Of a DNA stretch of 64,000 nt, positions 6,983-18,106 are shown piece by piece. The stretch's first letter is position 1. Every line of letters begins with the position of its first letter. A program made the translations under genes and the position numbers. Location: positions 682,001 through 746,000 of the forward strand of contig NZ_JAQKPV010000001.1 in NCBI RefSeq assembly GCF_028200735.1, read 5' to 3'. A model generated the notes under the pieces. The model was not told where the DNA came from and did not search any database. It saw nothing but the letters and a program-made list of their open reading frames with translations. This DNA comes from Streptomyces sp. ACA25. GTDB lineage: Bacteria > Actinomycetota > Actinomycetes > Streptomycetales > Streptomycetaceae.

Positions 6983-8973
6983 GGTGCGGTCTCCCTGGAT
7001 GGCTGGGATGGTGTCGCCCGGGCGCGGAGCTCCTGCGCCGCGGAGATCTTGCTGAGCAGCAACTCGGTGATCTCGGAGCCCTGCCCGGGGCCTTCCGGCG
7101 CTGAGGGCTCCGCCTGCCGGGCGAGCCGGTACAGGCGGGCGTACACCTCGCCCCGGTGCCCGGCTCCTGCGACCAGGACGTCGAGGAGCAGTTCCCGGTG
7201 CCGGCCGTCCGTGCCGCACGCTGCGTGGAGCCAGCGCGTTGCCGGTGCCTGCCAGGCGGTGACCGGGAGGTCGCCGAACACACTGGCCCACCCGGTGATG
7301 AGCCAGCCCCGCACCGCCGCTTCCATCAGGAGTGAACGGCCGTTTCCCCAAGAGGCGTGAAGAGGCCCGGGGTCGGCGATCCGCAGGAACAGGCCCAGGT
7401 CTTCCGCCCTGACATGCTCCCGGCCCTCCGCGATCCGGTACAGCATGCGCCGACGCAGTCGGTGGTGCGTGTCCACCAGCCGGCAGAGCGCGTCCTGCGC
7501 ACGGCGGGTGTCGCGTTCCCGGTGGGCCAGGTGGTGGAGCCGGACCATGGCCTGGTCGGGATGGTGCACGGCGATCTCCTGGGCGCAGACCTCCACCAGC
7601 ACCTGCGCGAGCTCCGCGCGCAGCTGGCCGCTGAGAGACCAGTGATAGATCTTCTGCCGGAGCGGCTGGCCGTGTTTCTCGTCGCGCAGGCCGTGGACCA
7701 GTGCCTGCGCTGCCGCTCTCATGCGGCGTGCCGTGGTGGGGGGCGCGGTCCACTGTTCTGCGAGGGACGCCACGCCGTCCCAGCGCCCGGTACGCAGGTA
7801 CTGGCTCGTGAGCCGTTCCACGAGCCGGTCGCGCTCGGCCGGGGAGAAGAAGGGGTCGGCAAGATCCACCGTACGGCCGGCCCAGGTGCACAGGTGGGGG
7901 CGCAGATCAGGCATGTGGTCCCAGAAGTGTGCCCGGACCGCCGCGTCCTGGTCGAGCTCCCGGAAACGGACCCGGCCGGCCGGGTCGAGACCGACGGAGA
8001 GGGCACCGAAACGTTCGGACAGATCGGCGCGGGCCAGCAGGGGACGCTCGTCCTCGGGGTGCTTCAGCGTACGGAGCAGGACGGTGGTGCCGCGGTCCAC
8101 GATGTCGGGGTGGGCTCCGTGCAGCATGGCGGTGCTGAGGAGCAGTGCCCGCTGCGGTCCTTCCGGCAGGGCGGCGACCCACCGGGCGACCTGGGGGCCG
8201 CGGTCGGTCAGGGTTGCCCGGGCGCTCTCGCACCAGGCGGCGAAGCCGGTCCCGGAGGTGCCGGCCGCTTGCGCCTTGACGACGTAGCCGGCGAACTGTG
8301 CGACCTCCCGCATCGGGCGTTCCTCCGCCAGGAAGTCGTCCAGGGCCGGGGCCGGCTGGTCGGTCCGGTCCAGCGGCACTCCTTCGGTGCGCAGGTAGCG
8401 GCGCAACACCTCCTTTGCGGGCGGCCGCAGAATCTCCGCGTGGTACGGGCTGAGGTCGGCCTCCAGCCGGCCGCCCCGGTGGCGCGGCATGACGACGACG
8501 AGGTGGGCCCCCTGATCGCGCACTGTCTCGCGGAAGGAGGAGAGTTCCGTCCGCACGGCGTCCCACTGGGGCTCCTGAGCGGCCGACAGGTCCAGCAGCA
8601 GCCGGTCGCCGGCCCCGACCAGTGCCGGATCCAGGACGGACCGGTCCTGGTCGTCGGCCACCAGCTCGTGGAACATCCCGGTGGTGCGGTGGAGTTCGTG
8701 CAGCAGGATGCGTGCGGCAGAGGTTCTCCCGCTTCCCGGTACGCCGTCCAGGAGTACGGTGCTGGTCCCGGCCAGGATCCGGCGCGCTTCGCTGAATCCG
8801 GTCGGGTACACGAACCGCTGTGTCAGCAGGCGCAGTTGATCCTCGGCGTACCGGCGTGGGCTTCGCCCCCGGGAGTCCTCGGTGAGCGTATGGACGAGCA
8901 GGTTGTACTGGTCCCCGCTCCCCGTGTGCACCGGTGCCTGCGGGTCGATGACCCGGGTGGTGAGGTCGCTCAC
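6979..8973 (-). CDS. STAND/NLR-like P-loop ATPase of the TIR operon
   Basis: 664 aa. Residues 13-25 read APVHTGSGDQYNL, a short glycine motif matching GPVHTGKGDIYQN in the TIR protein. A P-loop follows: LLDGVPGSGRTSAARILLHEL (aa ~74-94), with Arg where the Walker A Lys should be, then Walker B-like DRLLLDLSA (Asp128) and an arginine-rich sensor region (VVVMPRHRGGR). The C-terminal ~400 residues are helical, repeat-like (TPR/superstructure type). Layout matches signalling ATPases: N-terminal coupling motif, NTPase, C-terminal sensor. GTG start overlaps the TIR stop (GTGA). It is likely the sensor/switch of the operon. The Lys-to-Arg change means ATP hydrolysis must not be assumed. Confidence 0.75.
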   Translation of the reverse strand: MSDLTTRVIDPQAPVHTGSGDQYNLLVHTLTEDSRGRSPRRYAEDQLRLLTQRFVYPTGFSEARRILAGTSTVLLDGVPGSGRTSAARILLHELHRTTGMFHELVADDQDRSVLDPALVGAGDRLLLDLSAAQEPQWDAVRTELSSFRETVRDQGAHLVVVMPRHRGGRLEADLSPYHAEILRPPAKEVLRRYLRTEGVPLDRTDQPAPALDDFLAEERPMREVAQFAGYVVKAQAAGTSGTGFAAWCESARATLTDRGPQVARWVAALPEGPQRALLLSTAMLHGAHPDIVDRGTTVLLRTLKHPEDERPLLARADLSERFGALSVGLDPAGRVRFRELDQDAAVRAHFWDHMPDLRPHLCTWAGRTVDLADPFFSPAERDRLVERLTSQYLRTGRWDGVASLAEQWTAPPTTARRMRAAAQALVHGLRDEKHGQPLRQKIYHWSLSGQLRAELAQVLVEVCAQEIAVHHPDQAMVRLHHLAHRERDTRRAQDALCRLVDTHHRLRRRMLYRIAEGREHVRAEDLGLFLRIADPGPLHASWGNGRSLLMEAAVRGWLITGWASVFGDLPVTAWQAPATRWLHAACGTDGRHRELLLDVLVAGAGHRGEVYARLYRLARQAEPSAPEGPGQGSEITELLLSKISAAQELRARATPSQPSRETAP

Positions 8974-9743
8974 CGGTCGTTGTCCTCACGCGCGCGTGAG
9001 CCGCCGAAGGTGTGCTGGATGCCGCCGTGGTTGTCGCCCTCGATGTTCGCCATGCCGTCACCGGTGTAGTGCCGCCCACCCGAGACGTGCCGGGAGTTCT
9101 GGTAGATGTCCCCTTTGCCGGTGTGTACCGGACCGGAGCTGTTCTCGACCACCGTGCTTGCGCCCCCGGTGGTCACGTCCCCGGTGATGTCCCTGCTCTG
9201 CACCACGGTGCCGTGCACCTCCTCCGCGGAGTTGCCCACCGGGCGGGAGCGTGCGGGCTTGCGGTCGGCGCGGCCGGTGCGGTCCGCTGCGGAGAGTGCG
9301 GGGACCAAGTCGGCGGCCTGGTCACCGATGCGCGCGAGATCCGCCTCACTGTTCTGCATGTCCAGCCGCATCGACTGCACTTCACCGAGCCGTGCCAGTT
9401 CGGGCGGGAGGTCGCTGCTTCGCAGGCGCTCCGTTTTCCGTCCTTCCATGATGGGAAGGACCGGCAGCCCGCAGTCGAACGCCGCAAGGATTTCCTGGCG
9501 GACCCAGTCGTCGGGATGGTGCAGCCCGGCCGAGTGAATCCATTCCGGGCCGATCACCGCCAGGAGAAGGGCGCTGCGCCGCACCTGGGGAAGCAGTTCG
9601 TCGGTGAACCGCTTGCCGGGAGCGAGGGACCGGGTGCAGCGGAAGATGTGGTCCGCGCCGAAACGCTGCGAGAGTGCGTGGTCGATCAGGGCGGCTGTTT
9701 TTTCTCCGTCGCCGGTGCGGTAGTTGATGAACACCTCGGGCAT
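8970..9743 (-). CDS. TIR-domain protein with glycine-rich motif tail
   Basis: 257 aa. The TIR domain spans ~1-150: EVFINYRTGD (box 1), a BB-loop-like stretch FRCTRSLAPGKRF, LLLAVIGPEWI, and DDWVRQEILAAF with Glu84 at the position of the NADase catalytic glutamate. After a basic linker (~155-170) comes a Gly/Val/Thr-rich tail holding HGTVVQSRDITG (177-188), GPVHTGKGDIYQN (204-216) and GGIQH (240-244). The first and third recur in the small protein and the second at the N-terminus of the ATPase of the same operon. Bacterial TIRs of this type usually degrade or cyclise NAD+. RBS AAAGGA. I infer an effector hub held by homotypic motif contacts. Confidence 0.85.
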   Translation of the reverse strand: MPEVFINYRTGDGEKTAALIDHALSQRFGADHIFRCTRSLAPGKRFTDELLPQVRRSALLLAVIGPEWIHSAGLHHPDDWVRQEILAAFDCGLPVLPIMEGRKTERLRSSDLPPELARLGEVQSMRLDMQNSEADLARIGDQAADLVPALSAADRTGRADRKPARSRPVGNSAEEVHGTVVQSRDITGDVTTGGASTVVENSSGPVHTGKGDIYQNSRHVSGGRHYTGDGMANIEGDNHGGIQHTFGGSRAREDNDR

Positions 9744-9757
9744 GAGACATGTCCTTT

Positions 9758-11044
9758 CTACGGAAGGGTGAGGGGTAAGGACGTGCTGAGCCGCGGTGCC
9801 AGCGCGCGCACCGCGGGGTTGCCCGGATGGCGGGACAGGATCCGGGCGAGGCGGCGGAGATCGGCGGCGATGGTCGCGGAGCTCACCGCGGTGGCGCTGT
9901 CGATCAGCCGGCCGGCCAGCTCACAGGCGTGGTCGATCTCCCCGGCCGCGGCGTGGGCCAGCGCGCGGCGCACCCCGTAGCGGACCTGGGTGCGGAGGGC
10001 GTGTGACGGCACCTGGGCCAGTTGCCGGTCCAGGACCTCTGCCGCCTCCTGGGGGCGGCCCAGGTCGTACAGGCACCAGCCCGTGATCATGCCGACGGGA
10101 TCGGGCAGGTGCATGCTGCCGATGACGGGGGCGCCGCCGGATTCCGCCTGTTGCGCGAGAAGGGGGCGGGCCCGGTCCAGGCTGCGCAGGCAGGAGTCCC
10201 GGTCGCCTGCCATGGCGTGCCCCTGCGCCTCCCGCTGGGCGGCCAGCCCGCGGATCCGCGGCGGCAGGGCACCGTCCTGGGCCCGCTGTGCCAGCGCCAC
10301 GGTCTCCCCGGCCTCCTCGCGGTACAGCGTGACCAGCGCACGGCGCACCAGCGCGTATCCGGCAAGCGTCCGGTCACCGCCGGCGGTCGCGAGGTCGACG
10401 GCCCGCTGGGTCCACCACAGGGCGGCCCGGTCGTCGCCCGTCTCCTGGACCAGCCATCCGACGTACTCGGCGTAGCGGGAGCCCAGGGCGAGCAGCTCCT
10501 GCCGGTTGCGCGGGTCGGCGGAGGCGGAGACTTCCCGCAGCGCATGGGTCTGGGCGATCAGCCCGGGGAGCAGGAACCCGGGACCGACTGTCTGGCCGAG
10601 CCGCCGGTAGTGGTCGAACAGTGAGCGGGAAGCCGCCAGCAGCTGTTCGCTCCCGGTACCCGGCAGAGCGTTCGGTGTGCCGCCGCCCAGTTTCATCAGC
10701 GAGGCAGCTCCGGCGGCCACCACCTCTCGTCTGCCGACGGGCTGGAACCAGCTCGGGCCTTCTGCGGACAGCTGCATCGTCCATACCTCCTCGTCGATGC
10801 TTTCTGTTGCTGGAAAGTCGGGGGCGCCGGGAGTTTCCGGGAGCAGGGAAACAAGTTCCCCGTCCGCCGCGAGCGTGGCATCGCACAAACGGGCGAGATC
10901 CCGGCTGGGGGCTTTGAGGCCGCGTTCGACCTTGCTCAACTGGGCCTTGCTGTAATGGACCTTCCCGGAAAGACCGGTGAGGCTGAGTCCGGCGAGAAGA
11001 CGCCGTTTCCGAAGCTCCTGTCCGAACGCAGTGGACGGCTGCAT
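9758..11044 (-). CDS. XRE-family helix-turn-helix regulator with TPR-like C-terminus
   Basis: 428 aa. The N-terminal HTH_XRE (~5-60) reads FGQELRKRRLLAGLSLTGLS followed by YSKAQLSKVERGLKAPS. The rest is an Ala/Leu/Arg-rich helical-repeat region (~110-420) as in Streptomyces XRE-TPR regulators, which bind peptides, proteins or other ligands. The ATG at 11044 has GGAGGT 9 bp upstream. It is the first gene of the leftward operon, 14 bp before the TIR gene, so it probably autoregulates the operon or acts as its control subunit. No operator could be identified with confidence. Confidence 0.85.
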   Translation of the reverse strand: MQPSTAFGQELRKRRLLAGLSLTGLSGKVHYSKAQLSKVERGLKAPSRDLARLCDATLAADGELVSLLPETPGAPDFPATESIDEEVWTMQLSAEGPSWFQPVGRREVVAAGAASLMKLGGGTPNALPGTGSEQLLAASRSLFDHYRRLGQTVGPGFLLPGLIAQTHALREVSASADPRNRQELLALGSRYAEYVGWLVQETGDDRAALWWTQRAVDLATAGGDRTLAGYALVRRALVTLYREEAGETVALAQRAQDGALPPRIRGLAAQREAQGHAMAGDRDSCLRSLDRARPLLAQQAESGGAPVIGSMHLPDPVGMITGWCLYDLGRPQEAAEVLDRQLAQVPSHALRTQVRYGVRRALAHAAAGEIDHACELAGRLIDSATAVSSATIAADLRRLARILSRHPGNPAVRALAPRLSTSLPLTLP

Positions 11045-11457
11045 CACGTACACCTCCGTACCGTCCATCCGGGGGAACAGGGGTGCCGCACGACAGACTG
11101 CGGCAGCTGTCACCGGATGGACAAGGCGAATGCGGGTGTTTCCCGTTTCCTGATCGGAAGACAACGCGCTACGGCCCGGTGTGTCGAGAGGGCCGGATCG
11201 GTGGCGTGCGGCATCACGCGGGCGTGGGAAGGGGGCCGGTCGCCGTGGCGGTTGCTCGGAGCGGGAGCGGCTGACCGTGGCGCCACAGCGGCCGGGTGGC
11301 CCGGGTGGCGGCGGGGAAGCCGGCGGCCGGGGCCGGGTGAGGCAGCCGGGGCGGGACCAACGGCCCCGGGGCGGCGCCTCGTCGGCCCTGCCACCGGGAG
11401 CGTCCGGGGAGCGAAGGTATGGGGGACAGCGCAGAACGACAATATGAGGAGCTCATC
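11045..11457. other. Divergent intergenic region, 413 bp
   Basis: Lies between the leftward XRE/TIR operon and the rightward membrane protein gene and should hold both promoters. GC-rich throughout; I see no clear hexamer pair, palindrome or RNA element. Short open frames lack RBS and biased codon use. Confidence 0.4.
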
Positions 11458-14567
<3,110 letters not shown>

Positions 14568-14610
14568 GCCGCCGCAGGACGAGCTCCCGCTGCCTCCGGG
14601 CGGCGGACGA

Positions 14611-14643
14611 GGGCCCATGCTCCCCGAAAGGGAGCATGGGCCC
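14611..14643 (+). terminator. Terminator after idh
   Basis: Perfect 14-bp stem GGGCCCATGCTCCC / GGGAGCATGGGCCC with the stable CGAAA loop, followed by TTCGG. It lies 44 bp after the idh stop. Confidence 0.88.
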
Positions 14644-14820
14644 TTCGGCGTGCGCGGCGCCCCCTGCCCGCCCCCTCCGGCACCGGCTCCTCCCGGGTGC
14701 GGGCACGCGCCCCGGCCGGGCGCAGAACCGGTGGAGTGAAGCGGCCGGAGCGGGGTACCCCGCCGCGGACCCGACCCGCTGACGACACGGGCACCCGGGC
14801 AGCCGACGGTGCACGTTCCC

Positions 14821-14849
14821 TTGACGTAGGGTGCATATCCACGCAAGGT
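14821..14849 (+). promoter_or_regulatory. Candidate promoter for the sugar ABC operon
   Basis: TTGACG (14821-14826), 17-bp spacer, CAAGGT (14844-14849), close to Streptomyces housekeeping promoters (TTGACN, TANNNT). It sits 89 bp before the binding-protein start. The rest of the 14644-14937 gap is GC-rich with no other clear signal, and I see no LacI-type operator. Confidence 0.4.
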
Positions 14850-14937
14850 GCCTCATAACAGGCGTCATCCGGGTGGCGGCCGTTCTCGGGGCCGGAGCTG
14901 CTCGGGGCAGGAGCGCAGGCAAGGAGGCCTGATCGCG

Positions 14938-16272
14938 ATGGGGAAAGCGCGTATAGGGACGAGGCCCGGCCGGCCACCGAGGCGCCGGCTCGCCGCCGCA
15001 GCCGGTGCCTCGGTGGTGGCGCTGGGGCTGCTGGCCGGATGCGGGACCGACGGCGGGGGCAGCGCCGTGGTCAACCTCTACCTCTCGCCGGAGGAGAGCC
15101 TCCCGGAGGTCGTCGCCCGGTGCAACGAGGAAGCCGACGGTGAATACCGCATCGTCTACCACGAGTTGCCGCGGGACGCGGACGGCCAGCGGGAGCAGCT
15201 GGTGCGGCGGCTCGCCGCGGAGGACTCCGGGCTGGACATCCTGGGCCTCGACGTCACCTGGATCCCGGAGTTCGCCGAGGCCGACTGGATCGAGGAGTGG
15301 ACCGGCGAGAACCGGGAGGAGGCCGTCCGCGACGTCCTGCCGGGGCCGCTGGAGACGGCCACCTGGGACGACAAGGTCTACGGCGCACCGAAGAACACCA
15401 ACGTCCAGCTCCTCTGGTACGACGAGCGCATCACTCCCGAACCGCCGGAGACCTGGGACGAGATGATCGAGATGTCCCAGCGGCTGCGGGAGGAGGGCGA
15501 GCCCTACCGGGTGCTGTTCACCGGTGCCCAGTACGAAGGACTGGTGGTCTTCTTCAACAGCCTGGTGGCCTCGACCGGCGGCCAACTGCTCTCCGAGGAC
15601 GGCACGGAGGCGATCGTGGACGAGGGCGTGGTCGAGGCGCTGGGCATCCTCAAGGAGATCGCCGACTCCGGCATCACCGACCCTTCGCTGTCCAACCAGC
15701 AGGAGGACGAGGTGCGGCTCGCCTTCCAGGGCGGAGGGGGCGCCTTCCAGTTCAACTGGCCCTTCGTGTACGCCTCCTGGGCCCAGGAGAAGCCGGACGA
15801 GCGGGAGTACCTGCGGTGGGCCAGGTACCCGGTGGTGAACGAGGGCGACGAGAGCCGCGCCACCGCGGGCGGATACAACCTCGCGGTCAGCAGCTACTCG
15901 CAGAACAAGCCCGCGGCGTTCGAGGCCGCGCTGTGCCTGCGCAGCGAGGAGAGCCAGAAGTACCAGGCGCTCCTCTCCGGACTGCCGCCCAGCATCGACT
16001 CCGTCTACGACGACGAGACCCCGCTCGACCCCGACCAGCCCGCCGACCCGGAGACCAATCCGACGATGGTGACCGAGTACCCGCCCCGGGAGGACATCCG
16101 CGCGGCGCTCGAGACGGCCGCGGTGCGCCCGCTCACTCCCGTCTACCAGAACCTCTCCACCGTCACCGCCAAGATTCTCTCCCCGCCGTCGGCCATCGAT
16201 CCCGAGCGGACCGCGGACGAACTGCGCGAGCAACTGGACGCGGCGCTCCAGGCCCAGGGGGTGCTTCCGTGA
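14938..16272 (+). CDS. Sugar ABC transporter substrate-binding lipoprotein (LpqY/trehalose-like)
   Basis: 444 aa. A basic N-terminus and hydrophobic stretch end in the lipobox LLAGC (Cys ~37), so it is exported and lipid-anchored. The mature part is a cluster B/D sugar-binding protein: VVNLYLSPEES, GLDILGLDVTWIPEFAEADWI, KVYGAPKNTNVQLLWYD, FQFNWPFVYASWA, and a late SEESQKYQALLSGLPPS. The pattern and the order binding protein-permease-permease-ATPase with SugA/B/C-like partners match LpqY-SugABC of mycobacteria, which imports trehalose; Streptomyces relatives take trehalose or other alpha-glucosides. AAGGAGG RBS. First gene of a four-gene operon, GTGA-coupled to the next. Confidence 0.85.
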   Translation: MGKARIGTRPGRPPRRRLAAAAGASVVALGLLAGCGTDGGGSAVVNLYLSPEESLPEVVARCNEEADGEYRIVYHELPRDADGQREQLVRRLAAEDSGLDILGLDVTWIPEFAEADWIEEWTGENREEAVRDVLPGPLETATWDDKVYGAPKNTNVQLLWYDERITPEPPETWDEMIEMSQRLREEGEPYRVLFTGAQYEGLVVFFNSLVASTGGQLLSEDGTEAIVDEGVVEALGILKEIADSGITDPSLSNQQEDEVRLAFQGGGGAFQFNWPFVYASWAQEKPDEREYLRWARYPVVNEGDESRATAGGYNLAVSSYSQNKPAAFEAALCLRSEESQKYQALLSGLPPSIDSVYDDETPLDPDQPADPETNPTMVTEYPPREDIRAALETAAVRPLTPVYQNLSTVTAKILSPPSAIDPERTADELREQLDAALQAQGVLP

Positions 16273-17249
16273 CCACTTCCTCCGGCCCCGCCGCCTCCGG
16301 CAAGGCGGCGGAGCCGTCCCCCGGAAACGGCAACGGCACCGGAAACGGCAACGGCCGGAAGGAGATGAGCGAGGGCAAGCGCGCCGAGCGGCGGCTCGGC
16401 TGGCTGCTGTGCGCCCCGGCCGCCCTGGTGATGATCGCGGTCACCGGCTGGCCGATCCTCTACTCGATCTGGCTGTCCCTGCACAGCTACGACCTGCGCC
16501 TCCCCGACCAGCGGGAGTTCATCGGCCTGGACAACTACGTGGTCGTCCTCACCAACGACTTCTGGTGGACGGCCTTCAGCGTGACGATGATCATCACGGT
16601 CATCTCGGTGGCGATCGAACTGGTGCTGGGCATGGCGCTGGCCCTGATCATGCACCGCACGCTGCTGGCCCGCGGGCTGGTGCGCACCGCCACCCTCATC
16701 CCGTACGGCATCGTCACCGTCGTCGCCGCGTTCTCCTGGTACTACGCATGGACACCCGAGACCGGCTATCTGGCGGAGATGTTCGCCGGGGACTCCGCGC
16801 CGCTGACCGAACGCACCGCCTCGATCGCGATCATCATCCTCGCCGAGGTGTGGAAGACGACGCCGTTCATGGCCCTGTTGCTGATGGCCGGACTCGCGCT
16901 CGTCCCCGACGACCTGAACCGGGCCGCGGCGATGGACGGGGCCAACGGCTGGCAGCGGTTCATCAAGGTGACCGTGCCGGTCATGAAGCCCGCGATCCTG
17001 GTGGCGCTGCTGTTCCGCACGCTCGACGCGTTCCGGATCTTCGACAACATCTTCGTGCTGACCGGAGGGGCCAACGACACCTCGTCCGTCTCGATGATCA
17101 CCTACAACAACCTGATCAGAGGGCTGAACCTCGGCATCGGCTCCACGATGTCGGTGCTGATCTTCCTCACGGTGGCGATCTTCGCCTTCCTGTTCGTGAA
17201 ACTGTTCGGCACCGCCGCGCCCGGCAGTGACCGGGAAGGGGGCCGTTGA
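16269..17249 (+). CDS. Sugar ABC transporter permease, SugA-like (MalF type)
   Basis: 326 aa. GTG start within the GTGA overlap with the binding-protein stop. A Ser/Gly/Asn-rich cytoplasmic leader (~1-40) precedes six predicted TM segments (first at ~45-70, [20 protein letters not shown]). The permease-ATPase contact loop is seen as [19 protein letters not shown] (the EAA motif, with A replacing E), then [22 protein letters not shown], strongly SugA-like. It forms the heteromeric channel with the next gene product in the cytoplasmic membrane. Confidence 0.9.
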   Translation: MTTSSGPAASGKAAEPSPGNGNGTGNGNGRKEMSEGKRAERRLGWLLCAPAALVMIAVTGWPILYSIWLSLHSYDLRLPDQREFIGLDNYVVVLTNDFWWTAFSVTMIITVISVAIELVLGMALALIMHRTLLARGLVRTATLIPYGIVTVVAAFSWYYAWTPETGYLAEMFAGDSAPLTERTASIAIIILAEVWKTTPFMALLLMAGLALVPDDLNRAAAMDGANGWQRFIKVTVPVMKPAILVALLFRTLDAFRIFDNIFVLTGGANDTSSVSMITYNNLIRGLNLGIGSTMSVLIFLTVAIFAFLFVKLFGTAAPGSDREGGR

Positions 17250-18091
17250 TGACCGCGCACCGGCAGCCGCTCGCCCGGCGCAAGTCCACCTGGGTGTTCA
17301 TCAACACCGTCGTCGTCATCTACGCGCTGCTCCCCGTGCTGTGGATCGCCTCGCTCTCCTTCAAGACCCAGGAGACGATCACCGACGGCAACTTCATCCC
17401 GCGCGAGTGGACCCTCGACAACTACGCCGACATCTTCTCCACCACCGAGTTCCTCCGGGCCCTGATCAACTCCATCGGCATCGGACTGATCTCCACGTTC
17501 ATCGCGGTGGTGCTCGCGACCATGGCCGCCTACGCCATCGCCAGGCTCGACTTCCCCGGCAAGCGGGCGCTGATCGGGGTGTCCCTGCTCATCGCGATGT
17601 TCCCGCAGATCTCGCTGGTCACCCCGCTGTTCCAGATCGAGCGCGAACTGGGCCTGTTCGACACCTGGCCGGGGCTGATCCTGCCGTACATCACCTTCGC
17701 GCTGCCGCTGGCGATCTACACCCTGTCGGCCTTCTTCCGGGAGATCCCCTGGGAGCTGGAGAAGGCCGCCAAGATGGACGGCGCCACCCCCGTCCAGGCG
17801 TTCCGCCGGGTCATCGTGCCGCTGGCCGCTCCCGGCGTGTTCACCTCCGCGATCCTGGTGTTCATCTTCTGCTGGAACGACTTCCTGTTCGCCATCTCGC
17901 TGACCGCCTCGGAGAGCGCGCGGACCGTGCCGGCCGCCCTGTCGTTCTTCACCGGCGCCTCCCAGTTCGAGGATCCGACCGGCACCATCTCGGCCGCGGC
18001 CGTGGTGATCACCGTCCCGATCGTTCTGTTCGTGCTCTTCTTCCAGCGCCGCATCGTCGCAGGGCTCACCTCCGGCGCGGTGAAGGGCTGA
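17249..18091 (+). CDS. Sugar ABC transporter permease, SugB-like (MalG type)
   Basis: 280 aa. The ATG overlaps the preceding stop by one base (TGATG), after GGGAAGGGGG. Six TM segments, [29 protein letters not shown] in the core, and the EAA loop [34 protein letters not shown] and the VKG end are typical of MalG/SugB proteins. Partner of the SugA-like permease. The ATPase gene starts 15 bp downstream, so all four components are co-transcribed. Confidence 0.9.
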   Translation: MTAHRQPLARRKSTWVFINTVVVIYALLPVLWIASLSFKTQETITDGNFIPREWTLDNYADIFSTTEFLRALINSIGIGLISTFIAVVLATMAAYAIARLDFPGKRALIGVSLLIAMFPQISLVTPLFQIERELGLFDTWPGLILPYITFALPLAIYTLSAFFREIPWELEKAAKMDGATPVQAFRRVIVPLAAPGVFTSAILVFIFCWNDFLFAISLTASESARTVPAALSFFTGASQFEDPTGTISAAAVVITVPIVLFVLFFQRRIVAGLTSGAVKG

Positions 18092-18106
18092 CAAGGGGTA
18101 ACTGCC

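Noticed and set aside
6983..7891. N-terminal extension of the two-TM protein up to 7891
   Set aside because: It is antisense to nothing but overlaps the ATPase coding region in another frame with Arg/Pro/Gly-rich composition; the GTGA-coupled GTG at 6982 with TM segments right after it is the natural start.
8970..9743. FxsC/TIR-like protein of a FxSxx-COOH RiPP cluster
   Set aside because: There is no radical-SAM maturase or FxSxx-type precursor next to it, and the neighbours are an XRE regulator and a STAND-like ATPase.
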